Of a DNA stretch of 64,000 nt, positions 24,765 to 42,400 are shown one piece after another. Position numbers and translations under genes: made by a program. This stretch comes from Lucifuga dentata (lineage: Eukaryota > Chordata > Actinopteri > Ophidiiformes > Bythitidae). The notes beneath the pieces are model-generated. The model ran no database searches. It saw only the letters and a list, made by a program, of their open reading frames with translations, and was not told the DNA's origin. The stretch lies in the NCBI GenBank assembly GCA_014773175.1, contig VXCM01000215.1:196105-260104 (forward strand), given 5' to 3'. Positions within the stretch are counted from its first letter, which is position 1; the number at the start of each line of letters is the position of its first letter.

Positions 24765-26220
24765 CGAGGAGCCATCTTCTTGAAGGTAATACAATCGATT
24801 TCGAGTGGGTGGTAAAGCAATGTTGGCATCTTTGGTTCAGTTTCCTCAAGAGACATTCGCTCACGTTGGCGTGCGCTCCTCCTTTACGCACCCAAACATC
24901 ACCAGATGTTAGTTATGATATAACAATTCAACTGCAAAATAACTTCTTTTACAGAAAGAAGATACTATATATCAACCTTTAAAGAAGAGTTCAATTAAAT
25001 CTTCCAATAGAAAAAAAAAAAAGGCTAAAATAAACGACTAAGCTTGGTAACGCAACAGCGCGCAAAAACTGTTTCCGAAGTAGGTTATTAAGCAAGGTGC
25101 CGGGGGTTGGATGCAGACAGCAGGGTGTGTGGCCTGTAAGCTTAAAGCTGACCTGTCAGCTATTTGACGGGTCTATGTTTTACTTCACGTAAGTCTTGTG
25201 ACCGCCTAAGCGGTGCAGAGAATGCAGCAGCCCTTAGCCTGTTTTCGAGCCTAATAGAAAAGTAATATTGCTGATCCAGGCTTTTCAGATTTGAAATTTA
25301 AAGTGGCCCTTCAAAATATTTGGAAAGCAGATTAAAAACTTACTAGACTGCCACCCCACCACCACCACCACCACCACCACCACCCCCAAAGACTTATGAG
25401 TTTAATGATAATAGAATTTCAGCAAATGAGTTAATATATTATCATATATAGAGAGTACAAACATTTTCTTAATGTTGATCGAGGTCTAATCTGGCAGCTA
25501 CTGTATTTCAACTTTGCATGTTTCTCACACCACGCCTCGAAACCAAAACTATCTAATCATATTCACACTTTAAATTGTTTGTGAATCTAAAGGAAGGACG
25601 CCATCTCGTGGTATGACATCGGACTTGCATGTGGAGACGTGATTCAAAGTCCTATTAAATGTAAATGTAGTGTCCTATTTTATTGCAAAACAATTTCAGA
25701 AATTATGATTCCATGAAACGAAATATATGCTATTTTCTCCATGTTTTCATATTGTGTGTATGTCAATCATAGAAATTATGGTGAGAGTGATAATGTGGGG
25801 GTAAAATCCTTACATCCAAGTGAGTTGAATGTTTTCTAAAGTTGCTCACATATTTTATCTTCTCATAATATTGTAAAAAGTTTATTAACCGTTAATAATG
25901 ATAATATTGTGAACTCTAACTTGCCCCAAAACAATTGATTTTGAAAATGGATGATTTTTGGAATTCTAGACTGGAACTAAGTCTCAAAAAGGGACATTCT
26001 CTTTTTTCATTATATTGTGCTTAAAGTATTTGGGAAGATACTGTACCTTATTCACAAAGCTAATGGACAGCAAGGAGCCATTGTTTAATGTTCTATGGAA
26101 GGATTCTATAATATATTTTATTACGTTTTTATGTATACGCCTATTTTGTGAATATGTTCGGTATTATTCAAATATTTATTACTTTAATAAAATTTGTGAG
26201 ACAAACTCACCCTCGTTTCC
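24765..26220. other. Intergenic spacer between divergent alkal and iqca1
   Basis: About 1.45 kb separates the alkal promoter (-) from the iqca1 promoter (+). It contains a (CCA)n repeat at 25351-25386. The 24840-25250 part is richer in G+C and CpG than its surroundings, consistent with promoter-proximal DNA. No gene was found. Confidence 0.5.
25351..25386. repeat. (CCA)n trinucleotide repeat
   Basis: About ten CCA/CCC units lie in the alkal-iqca1 spacer, outside any open reading frame that I can support. Confidence 0.9.
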
Positions 26221-26227
26221 GGTAAAT

Positions 26228-26282
26228 ATTGGTTACTTCCGCAATGATCGTAACCATGGAGACGATCGAGCCCTTATATAAA
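26228..26282 (+). promoter_or_regulatory. iqca1 core promoter: CCAAT box, X-box-like RFX site, TATA box
   Basis: Three elements lie within 150 bp upstream of the iqca1 ATG (26374). An inverted CCAAT (ATTGG, 26228-26232) overlaps an RFX half-site GGTTAC (26231-26236). GTAACCATGGAGAC (26250-26263) has a perfect left half and a 4-of-6 right half of the X-box GTNRCC-N(0-3)-RGYAAC. TATATAAA is at 26275-26282. X-boxes bound by RFX factors (with FOXJ1 activity) are known to drive motile-cilia genes, which fits the gene product. The assignment rests on motif and position only. Confidence 0.55.
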
Positions 26283-26373
26283 TGCTAGTTGACAACTTTC
26301 TCAACGCAGCTTACTTTATTACTAAAAATAAAACACTGGAAACCATTTTTATCACTGTTTGCAGCGTGCTGAC

Positions 26374-32830
<6,457 letters not shown>

Positions 32831-32921
32831 TTTTGCCGTCATGTTTAACCACAACTGAATGATTTTAAATGTGTATTAAGTCTTGTCTTTGAATTGGCCA
32901 TTGAAAGATATTCTCTTTTAA

Positions 32922-32927
32922 AATAAA
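32922..32927 (+). terminator. iqca1 poly(A) signal
   Basis: AATAAA lies 92 bp after the iqca1 stop. It is followed by an A-rich and then T-rich tract, as expected of a cleavage region. Confidence 0.7.
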
Positions 32928-34953
32928 AAAAAAATATGGCTGAAATTTTATTAGTTTGTTTTTATTTTTTCATTTGCAAATGTCATCTTACTGTGTTTCC
33001 TGAGTGTTAATAAAAAGCTAAAATTTCAAATGTTCATCATGAACCAGGAAAAAAATGGCCTTACTCTGGCTCCACATATACCTCCCATACTCCAAAACAA
33101 GATTTGTCTAATGTATGTAAATTTCTGCGTTATGTTCAGTTTAGCTGCACTTTGGGGTGTGATTCTCATACCTCAATACACATACGTTTAATGTTTAAGG
33201 TTACTGTTGACCAACTGAATCCATGACCCATTATAGACACAAGCAAACCAGGACAAAGGTTTTAATATGAACTGAAATAAACACAGTGGCCCAGTTGTAT
33301 TGGATAGATGACTCCTATGGCTGCCTATAGTTGTCAGATTACATCAGTCAAGGGCATCTAATATTATTCTGCAATATGGCTATGTCTGGGTATGACACAT
33401 GACATGACACTATCTTCTTTGCTCAAGGTACTGTTGATATAAAACTCCTTGATCAAATTGGTTTTTAGTTCACCTATTCTGGATAATGTCATCAGGGCTC
33501 ATAATCAAATGAACACTTTTGGCACTGTCATTGTTGTAATAGTATTTATGTGTTAAAGCATCCTCATCCCTCTCCTTCAAGTTCAGGGGTAGAGTGTCTG
33601 GACCACAGGAAACGTGAGACATGGGGGAGTGTTTCCAAACACGGATCCAGAGGCTTAGGTGGAGTGTTCAGCTGTTTTGTCAAGTTTTAAATTCGCTCAA
33701 CACATACTCACATTGCCTCGGTTCCTTAACATTAGTCTATTTTTAGCCTATTTGCACGATCAGGATGCTACATTTAAAGATCTCAAGTTGATCTGTTGAC
33801 CATCTTCAATATCCTAGGACAGGATTTTGGATTTACTTGATTTACTTAAGACCTCAAGAGTTAGAGCATCCCATTTAGAAATTAGAATCCAAAATATTGT
33901 TTGACCGTCTAACCCTTCCACTTCACATTTTCAAGAAAAACTATTACAGACTGTGTAACAAAAGTACAAGCAGACATCTGAAAAGTAAGCTCTCTGCTAT
34001 TGTAGGCCGTCACTTCATTCTCAGTGACGACAAGTTGCTTTTTGTGCAGCAGCAGGACTGCACAGAGATTATCCTGTTGGTAGAGTTTCACTGGACTCAG
34101 TGGCACATGGACCTGTCTATCAAAACAGAAGGCAAAACAATTCTTGGGAGTCTTCTTTCTATTTGAATGAGGGAACCCCCAAATTAAATGCCATATATTG
34201 TCAGACTCCTATATATCTCAGAATAGGAGGAGCTAGAGGAATGTGGGTTCAGTGTCCAATGAGTTAAGCACAGGATAATATTTATGTATGTTTTTGTATT
34301 TGTTACCCTTTGATCAGCTATTATTGACAGCTCGGTCAATCACATTATCACTGATCATTATATCTGTAAAAGATTTTACAAGGGAATGCAGATCAGCTGA
34401 CTTTAAAGAGACAATATGTGTCTCCTTGTGTGAATACGCTGTACGTGTAGGGACGGGATGCTATGTATGTGCTTTAATGTGTGGTCTTGCTAGTGACGAC
34501 CCAGTGAAATGATACCTTAATATCTCTTAATCTTTTGTGACCTTTAAACTTTGGCTATTATAAAAACTCCCCATGGAGGTGCATGGACTTTGATCTCTCT
34601 CCAACCTAATGCTTAGAAGACTCACAGATGTGGGTCACTATTATAAAGAGCATGTGATTAAACCATGTCAGTCATGTATTGCGTAGAAGGTGCTTCTGTT
34701 GTCTTGGATCAGTCATTTTGGTCAAAGATGTCTTTGGTCTCAGTGGGATAACATTGTAAAATGTTGCCATTGCCATAGTGTGGAAAAAGTTGTAATAAAT
34801 ATCACATTTAGGTGTAGATAACACAAATTATAACAATCATTCACCAACATACCTTAAACCTTCTGCACTGCTACTGAAGGTCATTTGGAATAAACTAAAC
34901 TTCCATCGACTGAAACACTTTAATCAGCTTTTGCACTAATTTTATGCCTCACT

Positions 34954-35019
<66 letters not shown>

Positions 35020-36400
35020 AGAAAACAATCAGACACATTTTGTTTATTTGAGATAGTTCCATTGATGCTGGACATGAGTTGCCTCACACCATTAAAGCCA
35101 AGGCTATCTTTGCTGTCATACTGACAGAAGGCTATTTTGGAAGGTTAGCATGTGGGGAGAGATATGTCAGCTGTTCTGCGCTAAGCTTCATCAAAGCAGG
35201 AAAAAAAGAAAGCATGATGTACTGCTTTGGGGACTGGGACACAACCTGATAAACTGACCATGCTCTTTTTTCGAAAGACTTTTCTTTTTTAATTTTAAAG
35301 GATTTGGGAGGAGCAAGAAAACACCTGGAGGGATCTCATGCAATGTTGGATCTTTTTACAGGTGAAAGTGTTTTGGCATTTGTGATCTAACAGAGAGCAT
35401 GTAAGGAGATATCCCCCCTTGAAAACACTTGTCTAAGTTTAAGGTGGGTACATCACTGCAGGTAGCCTGGTATGTTCCTGTATTATTTTGGTATTTTGAT
35501 AGTATGCGTAATCATGATTATGTGTGTTGATAGAATTGATGGAACATCATTGTAACATAAACATTGTGCTAATAGGTGATTATTTAAAGCATATTTTGCA
35601 CACTTTTACTCAGATATCTTGATTGATGTATGCGTGTATAAGTAGTTTTGAGAATTCTCAATTCACTGTAAATTAAATATTTTATTTCAGTGATATTGGC
35701 ACAAGCTGTCATATTAGATGGTAACTAGATAGGATGACTCACCCCTACCCTTGGAGTACTTTAGAGTAAAAAAAATCTAGTCCCTGATGTTCATGGAAGG
35801 AACCAGTTCTCATTTCTCAAGAAAGTTCTCATTTGGCCTGTTGATTGGTTTTAAACCCCCCTCCCCCCCAATTCCCCAATTCAGTGCATACACAGCCTAA
35901 TAGTGTTGGCATCGCTATGTGAATCTATATTGGTGGTGCTGAGCTTAGATAAGTGAAGTGACAGAGATTACTCTGCTCTTCATTACTGAGGAGGTCTGGC
36001 ATGTCATAACTGGAATCAAGCATATGAGAGTGATACCATGTGCATCCATCTTGGTTGGCCAAAAGCAATCTAAAAGCCATTTTGGAATATGTTATTTTGG
36101 AATGTCTGTCTTTCTTGTCTGAAAGGAATTCATCTTGCATATGAAACTAGATGTGCTTAACAAATTCAATACATACTGTACATTGCTGATTCACTGAAGA
36201 CATTATAAAACAATTAATCTAAATTACATAAATGCTTACCAGAAAAGAATTCTGCTGTGTAGAATGCCAGCATGTGTGAATCAGAATCAACATATTTATT
36301 ATTTATCTTTTTTTTTTAACTAGATACAGCGACTGATTGATACATTTTAGAAATTTTAATTCATGTTTTACGTTGCTAGGGTCACTCTGGAGATAACTGT
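32928..36400. other. Spacer between iqca1 and the obscurin-like gene; likely holds its promoter
   Basis: About 3.5 kb without a recognisable coding exon. It must hold the promoter of the obscurin-like gene if the ATG at 36463 is the true start. An acceptor-like TTGCTAG just after 36370 would make the ATG lie in a second exon. A donor-like TTTACAG|gtgaaag near 35360 could end a noncoding first exon. CTATTTTTAG at 33737-33746 fits the MEF2 consensus, but one match is weak evidence. A long (CA)n lies at 34958-35018. Confidence 0.45.
34958..35018. repeat. (CA)n microsatellite, about 30 units
   Basis: An essentially uninterrupted CA run of about 60 bp lies upstream of the obscurin-like gene. Confidence 0.95.
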
Positions 36401-36462
36401 GTTAGACACCAGACAAGGCATCCCAGTCATTGAGAGAAGAGCAACTTGGTTGCAAAAGAGGC

Positions 36463-39400
36463 ATGGCAGACAATAAGCTTGCAGGAATTGTAGCAGCTGC
36501 AAGTAAGTTCTCTTCCAGTACATGGTTGTGGATTTTCATGTGATTCTTGAAATGTACTGTAGGTAAGAAGCTTTTAATCTCCAACATGTGTGTGCATGTC
36601 TGCCAGAGAACCGTTTGCAAGTGGTCAAGGGCTTGGAGGATATGGAAGTGACTGAAAGTGAGAGCTGCTCCTTTGAGGTGACCCTCAACCTGGCCTACAT
36701 AGAGGGTGTATGGACTAAGGATGGGACACAACTCAAGTCCAAGCCCAGCTGCCACATCAGTATGCATGTGAAGAAACATTCCCTCGTATTGACCAGGGTG
36801 GCTTTGGGAGATGCAGGGTTGTTCTCTTTTGAGGCCAATGGCATTCAGACTTCAGGCAGACTCACGGTCAAAGGTAAGGTGGCACAGTATACTGGGCTGT
36901 TGACTTGGTCACAGTAGGTCCTTCTGCATTAACACAAGACAAGATTTAATCAAGTCCAGGTCAAAGTGAAACCAATTTTGTTTTTACCAATGCCGAAAAA
37001 TTCTAATGACAAGAAAACAAATTATATTATTTTATTTTCTAACTGATTGTTGTTTTGTTCATTTGGTGTGTAAAACAGAGAAAAGGGTAAACACAGGTTG
37101 CGGTCACAGAGTACAAGACCATCTAACCAAGCAAAATAGTACGTCTTGCCTTAAGTAAAGAAAAAAAAAAGTCCACATTATGCTATGCTGGAGGAGTTCA
37201 CACACACATATATGATAACATTTGATAGGTTTGAACAGCTATAGTCATTTTACCTTTATAAGTGAAGAGTAACACTCAACATTTATCAATTCCTAATGAT
37301 TGTCACTGAAAAAATTAACTTATTCACTCAACACCCAAAAAATTATGCCCTAAAATCCCACTATTTATCAAATATGTGTCAGATAATCAAAAGACCCACA
37401 CCAGCCTGGAATTCTACAGCCCTTACTGTAGAGGAGCATCAAATCGCTGATTCACACAGTTCTCTTTGGTTGTTTGCTGATTTTACTGTCATAGTGTGGT
37501 TATCCTCTGTCAGCTAGGGACATCCACATAGTGACAGAGCTGAAGGACGTTGACACAATGGAGCGTCAGCCTGTGCACTTCCTTTGTGAGGTCAACCAGG
37601 TAGATGTGGATGGTCGGTGGTATAGAGACGACTGCAGGATCCGACCTGGGGACAACATCAAGATTAGACACCAGGGTAATTACCCATCCACACAGGTTTT
37701 CCAAAAATCCATTTCATTTCATTTTTGTTGGAATTATCAATTTCTTCGATCTTTGAATTGATGGGGCATATTTATGTTCGTAGCACAGTCATCTTTCCTA
37801 AGAAGCATGCGTGTAAGATGCTCATGAATAAAGCAAAGCACTAAAATTATACTCAGTAGTCTGCAATTGAACTGTGTGGTTGTTTTGGACAGTTCCAAGA
37901 TGTAAATTGTTGAAAAAAGAATATATTTGATTCAGGTAATTATAAAATGTATATATTCTGCTTTGATTGATTGCAGGTAAAACTCACTCCCTGTCCTTTA
38001 AGTCAGTCAGGCCGGAACATGCTGGAGAGATCAGGTTCACTGCAGATCGTGTCTCATCCTATGCAACTCTCACAGTAAAAGGTGAGCCAAAACTTTGTTA
38101 CTCACATTACCATAACCATCTGCCCATATTCTAAAAACATGTAGGCTGCATTTACATACTGTAAAAGTCATTCAATTAATAAATTCCACCTTTTTATACT
38201 GACTTTCAAAGGATATAGGGATCGTTCTCTTGGTTAGTATGAATTTTAGATACACCTGAAATCTAATCCAACACCACACAGCTCCTTAAGGATTAAAGCT
38301 TCTTCCTCACCTTCTTCAGAGCTACCCGTCCAAATAATTCGTCCTCTGAGAGTCAAGATAGCCATGTATCACCATCGTGGTCTGCTGGAGTGCCAGGTAT
38401 CACGGCCTAATGCTCAGGTCAGGTGGTACAAGAACCGAAGGGAGCTCATACCAAGTAAGAAGTACCAAATAATCAGCCAAGATGTGTACAGGCAGCTGAC
38501 CATAGATGACGTCTGCTCCTCAGACGAGGACACCTACACCTGTGATGCAGGAGATGACAAAACATCTTGTCAACTTCTGGTGGAGGGTGAGATGCTACTA
38601 CTGTCATAGTAATTCCATCAGCATTATGTTATGTTTAAACCTACCTAACATATTGATGAAATCACATATAAAAATCCTACTGTATTATGAAAATTATTAT
38701 TATTAAGATAATAAAATAAGAAAAAAGGGCACAAAATTGAAATTGTCGATGTGTCTGTTATATCTGCTTCTGATGTGTGGCAGCAGTGGTTCTTTTTTGA
38801 GTTAATATTATGAATGGGAAGTTTTGTCAGTAGTAGTAATGTGTGTTCTGGCTGCCCATGCAGAGCAGGCCATCAGCATTGTGCGGGGGATGAGTTCAGT
38901 GGAGGTGATGGAGCCACAGCCTGCACTGTTCCAGGTGGAGACCAGTCTGAAGTCAGGGAGGCCCCCCAAGTGGGCCCTAAAGGGAGAGGTGCTGGAGCAC
39001 AATGCCGTGGTGGACTTGTATAGGGAGGGCACCCTCCACAGCCTTCGTCTCATGTCCACAGACAGCTCCATGTCCGGTCCTGTGCTCTTCACCGCTGGCA
39101 AGAGCCGTTCCACTGCTGTACTTATTGTAAAGGGTGAGTTCCACAGACATCCTTCGTGTATGAAAGGGGAACAGTGGGCAATGCCTTTAGAAGTTGTCAA
39201 AGAATCAAGTTTTGCTTCATGTTTTAACCTCTGAAACTCATTAAACAATTGAGAATTAGTTTTCAAGTGGAATTCACCCTCTGCTTTAGAGAGTGGTGGT
39301 GGGCCAGCGCAGTTTTGTTGCAGCCGTACCTTTAGGTTCACAGGTGTTCCAACACGTGACAGCAGTGCTGAGTGGGAGGCCAGTGAGGGATTATGTCCTT

Positions 39401-42400
39401 GTACTCCTACATGATGGTTGGGCTGTTTGTGTAGAGGGGGTGGGATCTCATGGGATAACATGACCCTCCACTACGTTATATCCGTCCCTGAAGCTCCTTG
39501 TTGATAGCTTAAAAGAAGCGGTTGGCAACACTGTGAGCATCAAGGTTGTCTACACCCTCACCAGGCCAGACTGACTGAGTATAATGTTGTTAAGGGTTGT
39601 TTCACTAAGCTGACTTTAAATCTGTCCTCTCTAGAGCGACCTCTTCAGGTTGTCCACCACTTGGAAGACATGGAGGCAAAAGAAAACAGCTCTGTGACAC
39701 TGAGCTGTGAGTTTGTCCCCTCTCCCAGGGTGATACGGTGGTATAAAGGTCGTACGGCTCTGAAGACCTCAAACAAGTACAGCATGAAGAGAGAAGGGAA
39801 CAGAGCAAAACTGACCATTCATGGCTTGACAGGGATGGATGGAGGACAGTACCGCTGTATAGCTGGGGGTTCACAGAGCACAGCAAATGTTAAAGTGGAA
39901 GGTAGGTGTGCTGTGAGGTCAAATATTAGCAATTACAACACTGTACAAATGCAAAATAGAAATTGTATATTCAGTATTTTCATACCATTTTAATTTGTAC
40001 ATGGTCATCAGCTGATTTTGACACAATAAAAACACCCACTTTTATTGCAGTGCGAAGGCTGAAGTTAGTGAAGCAACTTGAACCAGTGGAAATCGAGGAG
40101 GATGGCAATGCTACGTTCTCATGTGAACTCAACTATGTGGTGGCCAATGTGGAGTGGCTTCTCAACAACGTCCGTCTGTATTCCAATGCCATCAACAGGA
40201 TCCAGCACATGGGCACTATGCATTGTCTCACAATTCAGAAACTCCGTCCACAAGAGAGCAGAGTGACCTTTAAAGCAGGCCCTATTACTGAGACAACCAC
40301 CTTAAAGGTTGAAGGTTAGCTATGGAAACACTTATGAAATAAGTTGACCCAGGGGTGGGTGATGAAGAAATAGGAAATATGAAGAAGGTTAATTCTGAAA
40401 TGTACAATTTGGAGTAGATCTTGTGATTTATACATCTTGGTTTATGTTTGGTCAGTTTTATTTGCTCATTACTGAGAAATATGAACACCATTTTTGAAAT
40501 TATGTTGCATCTTTTTTCCAGAGCGCCCAGCAGTATTCTTGAGGTGTCTTGAAGATGCAGTAGGAGAAGAGGAAGGGCAGGTCTGCCTGCAATGTGAAAT
40601 CTCCAAAGAGACAGTGACCCCTGTATGGAGGAAGGATGGTATCATCCTGACAACCAGTGACAAACATGAGCTGCTTCACCTTGGGAAGTCCAGGACACTG
40701 ATCGTAAATTGTCTGAGCAAGGATGATGCTGGACAGTACACTTGTGACCTGGGCACCAGTCAGACCAAGGCTAAACTTACTGTTCATGGTGGGTTGTCAG
40801 ATATATAAATATTTTAGGTTATCATTTTTCTTAAAATTGACATTTAGCATTTTGAAAATAATTTAGAAATATAGAGATAATTTGATGGCATACTGTCTAG
40901 ATTATGGAATTAAATGGTGCTCACAGTGTCAGAACTCATTACCATTGAGAGTGAATGCAAAAGGGCTACAGTTAAGTTTGAAACATGGAACTACTGTAAG
41001 ATCGATTTTATAAATTTACTTGCTGATTATATTTATTTACAGATTTGCATATCACCATTGTTCAGCGTATGAAAACAACTTCTGTCCTGGAGGGTGAAAG
41101 CTGCACTTTTGAGTGTCGTCTCTCTCATGACATTAATGATAAACCATGCTGGGCCATCAATGGCCAGTTGGTGATCACCAACAGCCGTATCCAGGTTCTC
41201 AATAATGGCTGCAAGTACAAGATGACCATCAGAGATGCTATACTATCCGATGCTGGAGACATAGTCTTCACCATTAAAGACCTAAGCTGTAGGACAATGC
41301 TCTTTGTTAAAGGTGAATAATAGATGGCTCTCAAAGCTGAAATCATCTGCACACTGAGTGGGTGAGAATCAAGTTAACGTGTTGCATTTTCTCTCCCTTA
41401 GAGAAGCCTCTGCACATCTTCAGGACCTTGCTAAATGTTACAGCAGTGCCCGGCGAGGATGCAGAGCTAAGTTGTGAGATCACCAAACCAGAAGCCACCA
41501 TCCGTTGGCTGAAAAATGGCCATCTGATCAGGCAGAGCCCCAAGTATGAGATCAGTGTGGAGAAGAACCTGGCACGTCTAGTAATCAAGAATACTACCCT
41601 CAGAGACTCTGGGGAGTACTGCTGCGAGGCTGATGGTATCGCCAGCCGAGCCAAGCTAGAGATCAGGGGTGAGGGAGAGGGGTTTTCAAAATAAAAGCCT
41701 CTCTACAATGAATATTTGTCTTGATGTTAAGTGTTGCACAAATCAGTGCCACCAGTGGTATTAATGGTGGACTGGTGTGTGAAACTTGACTCTCTTTTCT
41801 GAACTTCATTTCAGAACTCCAGCACACTTTTGCGAGGGAATTACGGGACACACAAGCAGAGGAAAAGGGTAAAGTTACTCTGGAGTGTGAGACCCAGCAG
41901 CCAGCCAAGCAGTTGACCTGGCTGAAGGGCATGGTGGAGCTGAGGTCTGGTAGGAAGTATGTCATGAAGCAGAAGGGTGTGGTGCTGGCCCTGACCATCA
42001 ACAGTCTTGAGAAATCAGATTCGGATGTTTACATATGTGATGTAGGAACCATGCAGAGCCGGGCACTGTTGACTGTAAAGGGTGAGAAAAATCACTGGCC
42101 TGATATAACCAAAAATGAGTGTAATTCTATGTGTATATGTGTAATAAGGCAGGGACAGTATTGGGATTTTCACTTTTCTATCTTCTTTCAGGGCAGAAGG
42201 TATTGATCATTGATGAACTTGAGGATGTCGAGTGTCTGGAGGGTGACACAGTAACATTCAGATGTAGAATCTGTCCCAGTGACTATACTGGTATCAAGTG
42301 GTACTTGGATGAGACTTTGCTCTACACTAATGAGCTCAATGAGATCCAGATGGTTCCAGGAGGCTACCACACCCTCACATTTAGACAGCTTGCTCGCAAG

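Noticed and set aside
33737..33746. CTATTTTTAG, a perfect MEF2 consensus, as an enhancer of the obscurin-like gene
   Set aside because: Such degenerate AT-rich 10-mers are expected several times by chance in 64 kb of AT-rich DNA, and this one lies 2.7 kb from the ATG with no supporting cluster.
33897..34512. Two short plus-strand open frames between iqca1 and the obscurin-like gene as upstream exons
   Set aside because: Their translations have no Ig features and no phase-1 donor leading to 36463 or 36607.
38808..39461. 217-codon open frame on the minus strand
   Set aside because: It runs antisense across the Ig4 exon of the obscurin-like gene and its intron; it shows no family resemblance and is a shadow of a real exon.
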